From an uncultured Rhodopila sp. (GTDB lineage: Bacteria > Pseudomonadota > Alphaproteobacteria > Acetobacterales > Acetobacteraceae): a stretch of 64,000 nt of DNA. The stretch is taken from positions 186,001-250,000 of the forward strand of contig NZ_CAJATU010000042.1 of NCBI RefSeq assembly GCF_903944925.1, in the 5' to 3' direction. Both the position numbers and the translations under genes were made by a program. Below are positions 34,732 to 43,910 of the stretch, in pieces. Below the pieces are notes generated by a model. It searched no databases. It was not told where the DNA came from and saw only the letters and a list, made by a program, of their open reading frames with translations. Within the stretch, counting starts at the first letter, position 1, and every line of letters begins with the position of its first letter.

Positions 34732-36104
34732 TTCAGGAATATCTTTCCGGGGTTCATGATGCCGCGCGGGTCGAGCGCCTGCTTCACCGCCCGCATCACC
34801 GTCAGCGCCTCGGCGCCATGCTCCTGCTCCAGGAACTCGCGCTTGCCGATGCCGACGCCGTGCTCGCCGCTGCAAGACCCGCCCAGGGCCAGCGCACGGG
34901 CGACGATCTTCTTGTCCAGCTCCCAGGCCCGCGCCAGCCCGTCCGGCTCCGGCGGCACCATGATCACGGTGTGGAAATTGCCGTCCCCGACATGCCCGAC
35001 GATCGGCGCCGACAGGCCGGACGCCGCGATATCCTCCTTCGCCCCCAAGATCGCCTCGTTCAGCCGGCTTATCGGCACGATCGCATCCGTCGCCAGGCCC
35101 TTGTGCCCCGGCTTCCAGGCAAGCGCCGCCCAATAGGCATCATGCCGCGCCTGCCACAGCTTCGACCGCACCGCCGGATCGGTTGCCCAGGCGAAGCCGA
35201 GGCCCTCGAACCCCAGCGCGATTTCTTCCGCCTGCCCGGCCTGTTCAGCGACGCCGGCGGCCGTGCCGTGGAACTCGAAGAACAACGTCGGCAGCACCTG
35301 CAAGCCTTCCAGCTTCGAATAGGCGATGCAGGCGGCGATCTGGGCGTCGTCCAGCAACTCCATCCGCGCCACCGGGATGCCGTGCTGCAGGATGGCGATC
35401 ACTGTTTCGACCGCGTCGCGCAGGGTATGGAACTGGCAGGTGGCGGACGACACCGCCTCCGGAATACCATGCAGCCGCAACTGGATTTCGGTGATGACCC
35501 CCAGCGTGCCCTCGGACCCGACGAACAACCGGGTCAGGTCGTAGCCGGACGCGGATTTCCGCACCCGCCCCCCGGTGTGGATCAGCCGCCCGTCCGGCAT
35601 CGCCACCGTCAGGCCCATGACATTGTCCCGCATGGTGCCGTAGCGCACCGCATTGGTGCCGGACGCGCGGGTCGCCGACATCCCGCCGATCGTGCAGGCC
35701 GAAGTCCCCGGATCGACCGGAAAGAACAGCCCGAGGTCGCGCAAATACGTGTTCAACTGCTCCCGCGTCACCCCCGCCTCCACCCGGCAATCCATGTCGG
35801 GCTGGCTGACGTCGATAACCCGGTTCATCCGCGACAGGTCGAGCGAGATGCCGCCGCGCACCGGGGTCACATGGCCCTCCAACGAGGTCCCGGCACCATA
35901 CGGCACCACCGGGACATGCTCGGCATAACACAGGGCCAGCAGGCGGGAGGCTTCCTCCGACGTTTCGACGAACGCGACCGCGTCGGGCAGGACGGGTGGC
36001 TGGGTGTCCTCGCCGTGGGCATGGTGATCGCGCAGGTTGGGGTTGGTGGTGATGCGATCACCCAGGAATGCGCGGGCTGCGGCGATGACGGCTTCGACTG
36101 GCAT
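34728..36104 (-). CDS. FAD-linked 2-hydroxyacid dehydrogenase (GlcD/D-lactate dehydrogenase type)
   Basis: A 458-residue flavoenzyme of the VAO/PCMH fold. The FAD-binding domain has VPVVPYGAGTSLEGHV, ISLDLSRMNRVIDV, and FFPVDPGTSACTIGGMSATRASG. The C-terminal FAD-oxidase domain has GHVGDGNFHTVIMVP and SGEHGVGIGKREFL ending in PRGIMNPGKIFLN. These mark enzymes oxidising D-2-hydroxyacids such as D-lactate or glycolate and passing electrons to the quinone pool. No GlcE or GlcF partner is adjacent, so a stand-alone D-lactate dehydrogenase-like function is more likely than a glycolate oxidase complex. Confidence 0.9.
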   Translation of the reverse strand: MPVEAVIAAARAFLGDRITTNPNLRDHHAHGEDTQPPVLPDAVAFVETSEEASRLLALCYAEHVPVVPYGAGTSLEGHVTPVRGGISLDLSRMNRVIDVSQPDMDCRVEAGVTREQLNTYLRDLGLFFPVDPGTSACTIGGMSATRASGTNAVRYGTMRDNVMGLTVAMPDGRLIHTGGRVRKSASGYDLTRLFVGSEGTLGVITEIQLRLHGIPEAVSSATCQFHTLRDAVETVIAILQHGIPVARMELLDDAQIAACIAYSKLEGLQVLPTLFFEFHGTAAGVAEQAGQAEEIALGFEGLGFAWATDPAVRSKLWQARHDAYWAALAWKPGHKGLATDAIVPISRLNEAILGAKEDIAASGLSAPIVGHVGDGNFHTVIMVPPEPDGLARAWELDKKIVARALALGGSCSGEHGVGIGKREFLEQEHGAEALTVMRAVKQALDPRGIMNPGKIFLN

Positions 36105-36461
36105 GGGCGGATCCCCGATTGGCTTTGCCGGCAGCATTGGACCGGGCCTGGCGGGCTGGCAAGATTTCTTGACCAGGCTTCGGCGATCGGGGCGGGCAAG
36201 TCCGCGCCGCAAGCTTGCAACGTCGCCGGGACATCCCACCGGCTTATGGTGCAGTGCAACATAAACCGCGCCGAAGCCTCGCAGTCCCGCACCCTGTTTG
36301 CACGGGGTAACATCCGCAAGCTGGGCGGCGCCCTGCATACCGCCGATGGCGCGGTCGAAGCCAAAATAGCCCACCCATGGCCGAGTTGCCTGTCGCTGCT
36401 CAGCGAGGCGGACGCCAACGGCCAGGCCGTGCTGCAAGCCTGGTGGTTGCAGCCGTCGCCG
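36105..36461. other. Intergenic region with no recognisable gene
   Basis: 357 bases between the start of the FAD-linked dehydrogenase and the stop of the thioesterase, both on the minus strand. Composition is coding-like but no frame shows a protein I can recognise, and the frames continuing from either neighbour look random. It probably holds the dehydrogenase promoter. Confidence 0.4.
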
Positions 36462-36884
36462 TCATCCGTGGCGCGGGGCTTCTGACGGCAGGAACCGCGC
36501 CACGATGTCACGAGCCAGCCGAACCGGCTTGCGCGTGGCGGAATCCAGGCAGCACCAGCAGCTTTCGACCTCAACCAGCACATCATCGCCATGGTTGATG
36601 ATCGTCTTGTAGAACGCCCGCGCGCCCTGCAGCTTCTCCAGCACCACCTTGACCACGATATGATCGTCCAGGAACGCCGGCCGCAGGTAGCTGATCTCGT
36701 GCTTCAGGGCGACCCAGAGATGCGCCGCCGCAACCTCCTTCGGCGCCAGCCGGCGCCAGTGCTTGAGCACCGCCGCCTGCACCCAGTTCAGGTACACCGC
36801 ATTGTTGACATGGCCCATCTCGTCGATTTCGTCCGCCGCGACATCGACCTCATACTCGTAGATGTTTGCGGGCTGGAGCGGCAT
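36462..36884 (-). CDS. Hotdog-fold acyl-CoA thioesterase (4-hydroxybenzoyl-CoA thioesterase family)
   Basis: A 140-residue single-hotdog protein. The N-terminal EYEVDVAADEIDEMGHVNNAVYLNWVQ holds the conserved D-x-x-GHVNN catalytic loop, and the helix that follows fits YbgC/4HBT enzymes. It would hydrolyse acyl- or aroyl-CoA in the cytosol. The ATG at 36884 is preferred over one 14 codons upstream because family members start just before this strand. Isolated gene; no operon partner is evident. Confidence 0.87.
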   Translation of the reverse strand: MPLQPANIYEYEVDVAADEIDEMGHVNNAVYLNWVQAAVLKHWRRLAPKEVAAAHLWVALKHEISYLRPAFLDDHIVVKVVLEKLQGARAFYKTIINHGDDVLVEVESCWCCLDSATRKPVRLARDIVARFLPSEAPRHG

Positions 36885-37288
36885 GACTTGGTCCTTGGGG
36901 GAGAGCGCACGGCATAGTGTCAGCAATGGCGCAAGCCACTATCGCACGATTTGTTGATGTTGACGCGATCGTGGCGACACGCCGAACCGACCCGAAACAG
37001 TCTGCATGTGGGCACCACCGGGGCTTAATGCAATCCCGCAATCAGCCGAGACGTCCGGCCCCGATAATATTCGCAAGCGCCCCCGAACGCGGCACCTTCC
37101 TCGCCAGGACCGCCGACGTGCACGACGAGCAGCCGTGTGACGATTTGGTTCGATATCGGCCGGTTCCCTGCCGGCCGCGAAGACGCCGGTCACATTCCCG
37201 ATGTCTGCCGCCGCCCGCCTTGATTGCCGCCGCAAAATTCCGCTGAGGTAACCGGCTGGATCCCTTCCCACCGGACCGGGAAACCTCG
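36885..37288. other. Divergent intergenic region upstream of the efflux genes
   Basis: About 404 bases between the thioesterase start (minus strand) and the HlyD gene (plus strand). I see no protein-like frame, RNA gene or strong dyad. Promoters for both flanking genes should lie here. No adjacent regulator gene of the MarR or TetR type is present, although such regulators often flank EmrAB-like pumps. Confidence 0.4.
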
Positions 37289-38458
37289 ATGCCCGACGCA
37301 AACGACACGCTGCAAAGCCTGCCCGCAACGCGGCGCGCGGTCCCGGGCTGGATATTCCCGACACTGCGCGTGCTGCTCGTCGTCACCGCCGGGTTCCTGG
37401 TCTGGTATGTTGCCGGCCATTGGAATCGCTGGACCGGCGGGGCCCGTTTCGAGTCCACCAACGACGCCTACACCGCCGGCGACGTCACCCCCCTGGCGGC
37501 CAAAGTGTCCGGTTACGTCGCCACTGTCGGCGTCACCGACTACCAGGCCGTCCGCAAGGGCGACCTGATCGTCGAGATCGAACCCTCGGATTATCGCGCC
37601 CAGCTCATGCAGGCGGAGGCAAGCCTGGCCGGCGCCGAGGCCGCCCTGGCCAACATCGCCAACCAGAAGGACGTCCAGCGCGCCCTGATCCGCCAGGCCG
37701 AGGCGACCATCGACGCCACCAAGGCGGACCAGTTGCGCTACGACCTGGAGGCGAAGCGCCAGCGCACCCTGCTGCAGACCAGGATCGCCGGCACCGAGCA
37801 GCTCGTGGAGCAGGCCGATGCCAACCAGCAGCGCACCGACGCGCAGTTGCAGTTGAACCGCGCCCAACTCGACCAGCAAAGGGCGTTGCTGGCCAGCCTG
37901 GACGTGCAGGAAAACCAACTGAAGGCGCAGGTCAGCGCGGCGCAGGCGCAGCTCGACCTGGCGCGCAACAACCTCGGCTATACCCGCATCGTTTCCCCGG
38001 CCGACGGCCTCGTGGGGCAGCGGCAGGTGCGCCCCGGCCAGTTCGTCAATGTCGGCACCCAGGTGATCGCCGTGGTGCCGATGCCGCGGATCTGGGTGAT
38101 CGCCAACTACAAGGAAACCCAGATGACCAATGTGCGCCTGCACCAGCCGGCGCGCGTCACCGTGGATGCGTTTCCCGACCTGCACCTCATTGGCCATGTC
38201 GATAGCTGGTCGCCCGGCTCCGGCAGCACCTTCGCGCTGCTGCCGCCGGACAACGCCACCGGCAACTTCACCAAGGTGGTGCAGCGTATACCGGTCAAGA
38301 TCGTCCTGGATGACCATCCCGCGCTGGGCACTCTGGTGCGGCCGGGTATGTCGGTCGAGGCCACCATCGACACCGGCGCCTCGCGCGAAGCGCCCCCGAC
38401 GGTCGAGTCCACGCAGAAGATCCGCGAATCCCGGCAGGCCCAACCGCCGGCGCAATGA
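37289..38458 (+). CDS. HlyD/EmrA-type membrane fusion protein
   Basis: A 389-residue periplasmic adaptor anchored by one N-terminal membrane segment (about residues 24-42, TLRVLLVVTAGFLVWYVAG). The mature part begins with TNDAYTAGDVTPLAAKVSGYVATVGV, the half-motif of the barrel-sandwich domain, followed by a coiled coil rich in Ala/Gln/Leu (about 95-230), the second lipoyl half (YTRIVSPADGLVGQRQVRPGQFV) and a beta-barrel with VWVIANYKETQM-like sequence (here RIWVIANYKETQM). It links the MFS pump encoded next (ATGA overlap) to an outer-membrane channel for drug or metabolite export. Confidence 0.91.
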   Translation: MPDANDTLQSLPATRRAVPGWIFPTLRVLLVVTAGFLVWYVAGHWNRWTGGARFESTNDAYTAGDVTPLAAKVSGYVATVGVTDYQAVRKGDLIVEIEPSDYRAQLMQAEASLAGAEAALANIANQKDVQRALIRQAEATIDATKADQLRYDLEAKRQRTLLQTRIAGTEQLVEQADANQQRTDAQLQLNRAQLDQQRALLASLDVQENQLKAQVSAAQAQLDLARNNLGYTRIVSPADGLVGQRQVRPGQFVNVGTQVIAVVPMPRIWVIANYKETQMTNVRLHQPARVTVDAFPDLHLIGHVDSWSPGSGSTFALLPPDNATGNFTKVVQRIPVKIVLDDHPALGTLVRPGMSVEATIDTGASREAPPTVESTQKIRESRQAQPPAQ

Positions 38459-40074
38459 GCCAGCACCTCGCACCGCTCAGCGCGGCAGGACGCGCGTTGC
38501 ACGGCTTCGCCGGCAGCCATCCGCGCATGTCCGCCGATTCGCTGCGTCCCTATGTCGGCATACTCGGCGTGCTGCTGGGCTCGATCATGGCGACATTGTC
38601 CAGCCGCGTGACCACCTTCGGGCTGCTGGACCTGCGCGGCGGCCTGCATGCCGGCTTCGATGAGGGCGCCTGGATCACCACCAGCTTCGGCATCGGCCAG
38701 ATGATCGCCGGCGTGGCCTCGCCCTATCTCGGCGCCGTCCTCGGCGTTCGCCGCGTGCTGCTGCTCGGCATGGCGCTGATGTTCATCTCCAGCCTGCTCG
38801 GCCCGCTGTCGCCGAACCTGGACGCCTTCCTGGCGATGCAGGTGATGGGCGGCATCGGTTCGGGCACCTTCATCCCGCTGACCATCAGCTTCATCGTCCG
38901 CAGCCTGCCGGCGCGGCTGGTGATGTACGGCATCGCGCTCTACGCGATGAACTCCGAACTGTCGCAGAACGTCGCCGCCTCGCTGGAAGGCTGGTACACC
39001 GAGACCGGATCCTGGCAGTGGATCGACTGGCAATACTGCGTCGCGCTGCCGGTGATGTTCGCCTGCATCTCGTTCGGCGTTCCGCGCGAAACCATCAACA
39101 CAGCCCTGTTGCGGGATCTCGACTGGCCGGGCCTCGCCTACGCCGCCATCGGCTTCGCGCTGCTCTACGCCGGCCTCGACCAGGGCAACCGGCTCGATTG
39201 GATCGGCAACGGACTGATCTTCGGCCTGCTGCTGTCCGGCGGCCTGGTTTCCCTGGGGTTTCTCGGTCGCGAGTTCACCTCCCCGCGCCCCTTCCTGAAT
39301 ATCAGGAAGCTGCTGCGCGGCAACCTGCTGCTGCTGGTCCTGCTGCTGGCCGGCTTCCGCTTCATCATCCTGTCCACCGCCTACATCATCCCCACCTACC
39401 TGCAGACCGTGCAGAACTTCCGCGAGTTGCAGGTTGGCACCGTCCTGCTGTGGATCGCTTTGCCGCAACTGGCGATCGCCCTGCCGTTGGCAGCCCTGCT
39501 GCGCCGGATCGACGGGCGCTGGATTCTGGCCCTTGGCAGCGCGCTGATCGGCATCGCGTGCTGGATGGCGACCGGGCTGACCAGCGAATGGGCAACCAGG
39601 GACTTCCTGCCCTCGCAGATCCTGCAAGCCATCGGCCAGTCCTTCGCCCTGACCGCGCTGCTGTCGCTGACGATCCGCTGCTTCAACCCGGCCGACGCGC
39701 TCGCCATCGGCAGCCTGCTCCAAGTCAGCCGCCTGTTCGGCGGGGAGATCGGCACCGCCTTCATGCAGACCTTCGTGCGCGTGCGCGAGCAAATCCACTC
39801 CAACCTCGTCGGCCTCCACGTCGACAGCCTCGCCACGCAAACAGCCGATCGGCTTGGGGAGTATCAGGGGGCGGTGGCGGCGCACACGGCGGATGCCGCG
39901 GAAGCGGCGGCGCGCGCCACGAAACTGTTGGCCACGACGGTGGCGCAACAGGCCTCGGTGCTGTCCTATATTGACGGCTTCATGGCGGCGGCGGGCGGGG
40001 CCTTCCTGTGCCTTCTGCTGGTCGCGCTGATGCGGCCGCCGCCGCCCTCGCCGTTTTTCGTCAGCAAGGGCTGA
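38455..40074 (+). CDS. MFS efflux pump, DHA2/EmrB type (14 TM)
   Basis: A 539-residue inner-membrane transporter with about 14 hydrophobic segments. It has GILGVLLGSIMATLSSRVTTFGLLDLRGGL near the N-terminus, then DEGAWITTSFGIGQMIAG and LGVRRVLLLGMALMFISSLLG, as in EmrB-like drug:H+ antiporters. The long C-terminal region includes a helical insert ending before the last membrane segment. It starts inside the stop of the membrane-fusion gene. No outer-membrane TolC gene is adjacent. Confidence 0.9.
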   Translation: MSQHLAPLSAAGRALHGFAGSHPRMSADSLRPYVGILGVLLGSIMATLSSRVTTFGLLDLRGGLHAGFDEGAWITTSFGIGQMIAGVASPYLGAVLGVRRVLLLGMALMFISSLLGPLSPNLDAFLAMQVMGGIGSGTFIPLTISFIVRSLPARLVMYGIALYAMNSELSQNVAASLEGWYTETGSWQWIDWQYCVALPVMFACISFGVPRETINTALLRDLDWPGLAYAAIGFALLYAGLDQGNRLDWIGNGLIFGLLLSGGLVSLGFLGREFTSPRPFLNIRKLLRGNLLLLVLLLAGFRFIILSTAYIIPTYLQTVQNFRELQVGTVLLWIALPQLAIALPLAALLRRIDGRWILALGSALIGIACWMATGLTSEWATRDFLPSQILQAIGQSFALTALLSLTIRCFNPADALAIGSLLQVSRLFGGEIGTAFMQTFVRVREQIHSNLVGLHVDSLATQTADRLGEYQGAVAAHTADAAEAAARATKLLATTVAQQASVLSYIDGFMAAAGGAFLCLLLVALMRPPPPSPFFVSKG

Positions 40075-40190
40075 CGCTGCCGCGGGGAACCCGTATAGGT
40101 AGACGCAGGGGATGAATGCGGCCAAGGGCGAGACGGCGGACCGGCGCCATCCGACCGCGGCAGCCGGGGGCGTATAAGCAAAAAATCGAC

Positions 40191-41006
40191 ATGCTGGTCA
40201 GCAAAATTCTGTTCTCCGAACCACTCGAAGCCGATCGGCTGCCGCTGACGGCGGCGGGGGTGGTGCGCTGGCCGGGTGCTGCGAGGGTGACACGTCCGCC
40301 CGTGCTGGCGATCGGGTGTGCGATACTGTTGCATGTTGCGGTGTGCGCACTGACATTGGCGTTCGTCCGGGAGCCTCCAGCGCCATCGCCGCCAGACGAG
40401 CAGACCGTTACCCTGGTGTTTGAGCCGCCCGAGGCGCCTCAGCCCCCCGCACCCGAACCTGCCGCGGCGCCTGAGGTGCCGCCCGAGGCGGTCGTCGCGC
40501 CGCCGCCTGAACTGCCGGCCCCGGCGATCGTGCAGCCGCCTGAGCCGCCCCCACCGCCGCGTGCCGAGGCCAAACCCGTGGAACCGCCGAAGCCACCCGC
40601 GGTCCGCCGGCCCGCGGCAAAGGCCAAAACCGCAGAATCCGCCCGGGTCGCGGAGCCGTCAAAAATCGCGGAACCCTCAGCCGCGTTGCGTCCGGGGCCA
40701 CCGGCCGCGGAGGCGCCGATCACTGCCGATTGGCAGCATTCGCTGGCTGCCTGGCTGGCAGCTCATAAGGTGTATCCGGAACTTGCCCGGCAGCGCCGGG
40801 TGGAGGGCAGCGTCGTGCTGCGGTTCACCGCCGACAGGTCCGGCCGCGTGCTGAATGTTGAACTGCTCAGCGGTTCCGGCTCCCCGCTGCTCGATGCCGC
40901 GGCCAAAAAGCTGGTGGGCGATGCGCTCCTGCCGCCGTTCCCGCCCGGCATGCCGCAGCAGACTGCCACGCTGACCGTCCCGATCCGCTACGCGTTAGCG
41001 AACTGA
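40191..41006 (+). CDS. TonB-family energy transducer
   Basis: A 271-residue protein with one N-terminal membrane segment (about 38-59), a long Pro/Glu/Ala-rich periplasmic linker (about 62-180, many PPE, EPP and KPP repeats) and a C-terminal TonB domain with AWLAAHKVYPELARQRRVEGSVVLRFTADRSGRVLNVEL and TLTVPIRY. TonB proteins carry proton-motive energy from ExbB/ExbD to outer-membrane receptors. No exbB, exbD or receptor gene is in the window. The 3' end overlaps the convergent histidine kinase gene by 12 bases. Confidence 0.87.
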   Translation: MLVSKILFSEPLEADRLPLTAAGVVRWPGAARVTRPPVLAIGCAILLHVAVCALTLAFVREPPAPSPPDEQTVTLVFEPPEAPQPPAPEPAAAPEVPPEAVVAPPPELPAPAIVQPPEPPPPPRAEAKPVEPPKPPAVRRPAAKAKTAESARVAEPSKIAEPSAALRPGPPAAEAPITADWQHSLAAWLAAHKVYPELARQRRVEGSVVLRFTADRSGRVLNVELLSGSGSPLLDAAAKKLVGDALLPPFPPGMPQQTATLTVPIRYALAN

Positions 41007-43214
41007 GCCGGCAACCCTCCCGGCTTCGGCCGCAGGCAACCAAAGCGTCACGATGGTGCCATGGTCCGGGCTGCTTTCGATGGCCAGGCCGCCGCCGGAC
41101 TGTTCGGCGAACCCCAAGGCCATCGGCAAGCCGAGCCCGGTGCCGAGACCAGCCTGCTTGGTGGTGAAGAACGGCTCCTGCGCCCGGGCGAGCGTGTCCG
41201 CATCCATGCCGATACCCGTATCGGCCAAGCTGAGCCGCACATAGCGCCCCGGTGCCAGGCCGGCCGGATGGATCGACTCCGTTGGCGACACGTCCTCGGT
41301 TGCGGCGGAAAGTGTCAGCCTGCCCCCCTGCGGCATCGCATCGCGGGCATTGGTGGCGAGATTGACCACAACCGTCTCCAGTTGCGCCCTGTCGGCGAAG
41401 GCGGGCGGCAGGCCCACCCCCGGCGCAATACGCACGTCGATGGATTCGCCGAGAGTATGGATAAGGATCTCGCGAATGCCATCCAGGAGAGCCTTCATGC
41501 CCACGGCCTCGGCGTGCAGATCGCCACGCCGGCCGAACGCCAGCAGGCGGTGGGTGATGGCTGCACCGCGCTCGGTCGCATCCATCGCCACCTGCGCGAG
41601 GCGCGCGACGTTCTCCTGATCGTCCGGCCGGCGCTTGATCAGCGTCGTCACGCCGCTGACCACCTGCAGCACGTTGTTGAAGTCATGCGCGATTCCCCCG
41701 GCGAGCTGGCCGAGCGCCTCCAGCCGCTCGGCATGCGCCGTTCTTGCCCGCGCCACCGCGAGCTGCTCTTCGCTCCTGGCCAGCGCGGCCGCGATCCTCC
41801 GCTTCTCGGTCACGTCCTGGAAGAATACGGTCAGGCCGTCCTTCGACGGATAGGCGTGCGCATCGAAGTGGAGGTCCGCCGAGGCGAAGTGGCCGGCCAT
41901 GTGTGTCGCTTCGCCGCTTTGCATGGCCGAACGCAAACCGCGACCGACGGTGCTGTCCGCCAACCAGGGGCACTCCTCCCAGGCGGTCAGCCCAACCATA
42001 TCGCGGCCATGCGCGATGTTCATCGCCGCGCGACGGTTGAGGAAGGTGAACCGCCAGGAGCGATCGAGCACGATGACGCCGTCAGTCGTGCTTTCAAGCG
42101 CCATGCGCAAGGCGCGGTCCCGCGCCTCCTGCGCCTCGGCCATGGCATCGAACGCGATGGCAAGGCGGCCGAATTCGCTGCCGTCTTTTTGCAGGCCGGT
42201 GCGGGCGGTCAGGTCGCCGCTTCGCCAGCGATTGGTAATCCGCAGCAGTCCGGCGACCGGACCGCGGATCGCGCGTCCGCCGAGCACAGCGGTAATCGCC
42301 AGCGCCAGCGCGAAGCCGGCGACGATCAGGATCAGCCCGGTGCGGCTGGGCTGCTGGACGGCAGTGAAAAAGGTGCGTGGATCGAGCGCCACGGCGACGC
42401 GCAACCCGCCCGACAGCAAACCGAGCGGCGCATAGGCGCTCAAGCGCCTGATCCCATCGACCCCGGCCAGTTCAGCGACCGCGATCTGGTTCCCATGTAG
42501 CGTGGCGAGGCTGTCGGACGACAGGAGCTGGCCGACGTAGCGCGCGCCGTCCGGATGGCGGGCGAGAATTATTCCGTTGCGGTCCGCGATAGATACCGCG
42601 GAGCCGGGCGGCAGCGGCAGCAATTTTAATTGTTCTCCCAGCCAATCGAGGCCCAGGCCGACATACACCACGCCGGCAACGATATCCTGCGAGTTCCGGA
42701 ACGGCATCGCCATGTGGATGCTGGGATCCCCGGAGACCCGGCCGATGGCGTACTCGCCGATGGTGAAGCCGCCGGTCGACAGGGCAAGGTGAAAATAGGA
42801 TCGGTCGGATACGTTGATGCCGGGCTCTATTGGGCCCGAAGCACATAGAACGTGCCCGTCCATACCCGCCACCGCGGCGCGAACGTAGCGTGGAAGCTGT
42901 AGCGTCAGATTGGCCATGTGGCGATGGCAACGGCCCGGATCGAACTCCCGCACGGAACCGGCATTGGCGATCGTGGTCAGGACTTCCTGTGCGCCTTCGA
43001 CGATCCTTTGCTGCTCCGCACTGACGAGTTGGACCAGGCGTAGCGCCTCGCCCGACACCAGTTCCCGGCGGATGCGGGTCGATTGATATTCGCTGTAAAT
43101 CTGGAACAGCAGCGCCGGCACAAGCGCGACCGACACGATCAGCAGCAGCCGTGTAAATAGATTTATCCGGTCAAAATATCCAGTTCTGGCCTTCAAATGG
43201 GGCGCCCCCGGCAT
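40995..43214 (-). CDS. Hybrid-type membrane sensor histidine kinase with Cache and PAS domains
   Basis: A 739-residue kinase. Two membrane segments (about 20-40 and 296-316) frame a periplasmic Cache-type sensor (SGPIEPGINVSDRSYFHLAL, GVVYVGLGLDWL). Then come a HAMP-like region, a PAS domain (ALESTTDGVIVLDRSWRFTFLNRRA) and the catalytic core. The phosphoacceptor is H510 in GGIAHDFNNVLQ. The ATPase domain has NLATNARDAMPQGG, DTGIGMD and GTGLGLPMALG. No receiver domain is fused and no response regulator is adjacent, so the partner is elsewhere. It is divergent from the radical SAM/peptide cluster 435 bases away and might control it, but that is speculation. Confidence 0.9.
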   Translation of the reverse strand: MPGAPHLKARTGYFDRINLFTRLLLIVSVALVPALLFQIYSEYQSTRIRRELVSGEALRLVQLVSAEQQRIVEGAQEVLTTIANAGSVREFDPGRCHRHMANLTLQLPRYVRAAVAGMDGHVLCASGPIEPGINVSDRSYFHLALSTGGFTIGEYAIGRVSGDPSIHMAMPFRNSQDIVAGVVYVGLGLDWLGEQLKLLPLPPGSAVSIADRNGIILARHPDGARYVGQLLSSDSLATLHGNQIAVAELAGVDGIRRLSAYAPLGLLSGGLRVAVALDPRTFFTAVQQPSRTGLILIVAGFALALAITAVLGGRAIRGPVAGLLRITNRWRSGDLTARTGLQKDGSEFGRLAIAFDAMAEAQEARDRALRMALESTTDGVIVLDRSWRFTFLNRRAAMNIAHGRDMVGLTAWEECPWLADSTVGRGLRSAMQSGEATHMAGHFASADLHFDAHAYPSKDGLTVFFQDVTEKRRIAAALARSEEQLAVARARTAHAERLEALGQLAGGIAHDFNNVLQVVSGVTTLIKRRPDDQENVARLAQVAMDATERGAAITHRLLAFGRRGDLHAEAVGMKALLDGIREILIHTLGESIDVRIAPGVGLPPAFADRAQLETVVVNLATNARDAMPQGGRLTLSAATEDVSPTESIHPAGLAPGRYVRLSLADTGIGMDADTLARAQEPFFTTKQAGLGTGLGLPMALGFAEQSGGGLAIESSPDHGTIVTLWLPAAEAGRVAGSVR

Positions 43215-43649
43215 GGTAATACGGTATCGGATCGATGCGGATGTCGCCAGATCCTCGCGGCTGCGTGGGCACCTCGGGTTTCGCGGTCTTGTTGCGCTTT
43301 AATTTCGTGCGTGACAAACTCAAAATCGGGATAGCCGGAAAGTTTCGTCGCAGCGGTGCTGTTGCTGGGGAGGCGCCCCGGGGGGAGAAGGCGTTTGCAG
43401 GCCCGTACGGGACAGGCACCAGCCTCCGAGGCAATCCAGCGATGAAACTCAATGGGTTGACCCCCGGGATCGCGGCTATCATAGTGCGCCGCAATAAATT
43501 TGCGGTGGTGATGGAAGCGGCGGCGGCATGGAACAGGACGGCGCGCTGCCCCGGACGGAGGCTCATGAGCAGGTTGGCAGGCGCTGGCCGCATACGCGAA
43601 ACAGGGCTTCAAACGCGCGGATTTATGTCATCGGTCAACAGGTGCTGAC
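43215..43649. other. Divergent intergenic region upstream of the radical SAM/peptide cluster
   Basis: 435 bases between the histidine kinase start (minus) and the PqqD-like gene (plus). A 137-codon open frame runs through it but has no protein-like features. The segment near 43290-43345 is AT-richer and could carry promoter elements; I cannot place a convincing -35/-10 pair. AGGTG at 43640-43644 is the likely ribosome site for the PqqD-like gene. Confidence 0.4.
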
Positions 43650-43910
43650 ATGCAGCTTGGTAAATACGTCAAGTTCCGCGAGGAACGGTTCGGCGGGGTT
43701 CTGTTCGAGACCCGGACGGAGAAGGTGTATACGCTCAACCCCACGGCCGCGGCCGTGATCAAGGAGCTCGGCACCGGCTGCGATGTCGCGCAGCTCACGC
43801 AACGCCTGGCGGATCGCTTCCAGGCTCCGGCTGGATCGATCGAGCAGGATATCGCCGCGCTGATCGGCGATCTGCGCGAAAAGGGCCTGGTGGAAGACAC
43901 CGCCGCATGA
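43650..43910 (+). CDS. PqqD-like peptide-recognition (RRE) protein
   Basis: An 86-residue protein with the PqqD winged-helix pattern: FREERFGGVLFETRTEKVYTLNPTAAAVIKEL, then VAQLTQRLADRF, and SIEQDIAALIGDLREKGLVE. PqqD-type domains bind the leader of a ribosomally made peptide and present it to a radical SAM enzyme. It is the first gene of the cluster and overlaps the next (ATGA). The other pqq genes are absent, and the radical SAM enzymes here are not ordinary PqqE, so it should serve the 48-residue peptide at 46772. Confidence 0.87.
   Translation: MQLGKYVKFREERFGGVLFETRTEKVYTLNPTAAAVIKELGTGCDVAQLTQRLADRFQAPAGSIEQDIAALIGDLREKGLVEDTAA

Noticed and set aside
43235-43648. A 137-codon frame just before the PqqD-like gene, considered as another peptide gene
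   Set aside because: It has no ribosome site, no repeat or leader-like pattern and an uneven composition, and it ends abruptly at the PqqD-like start. It is more likely the leader region.
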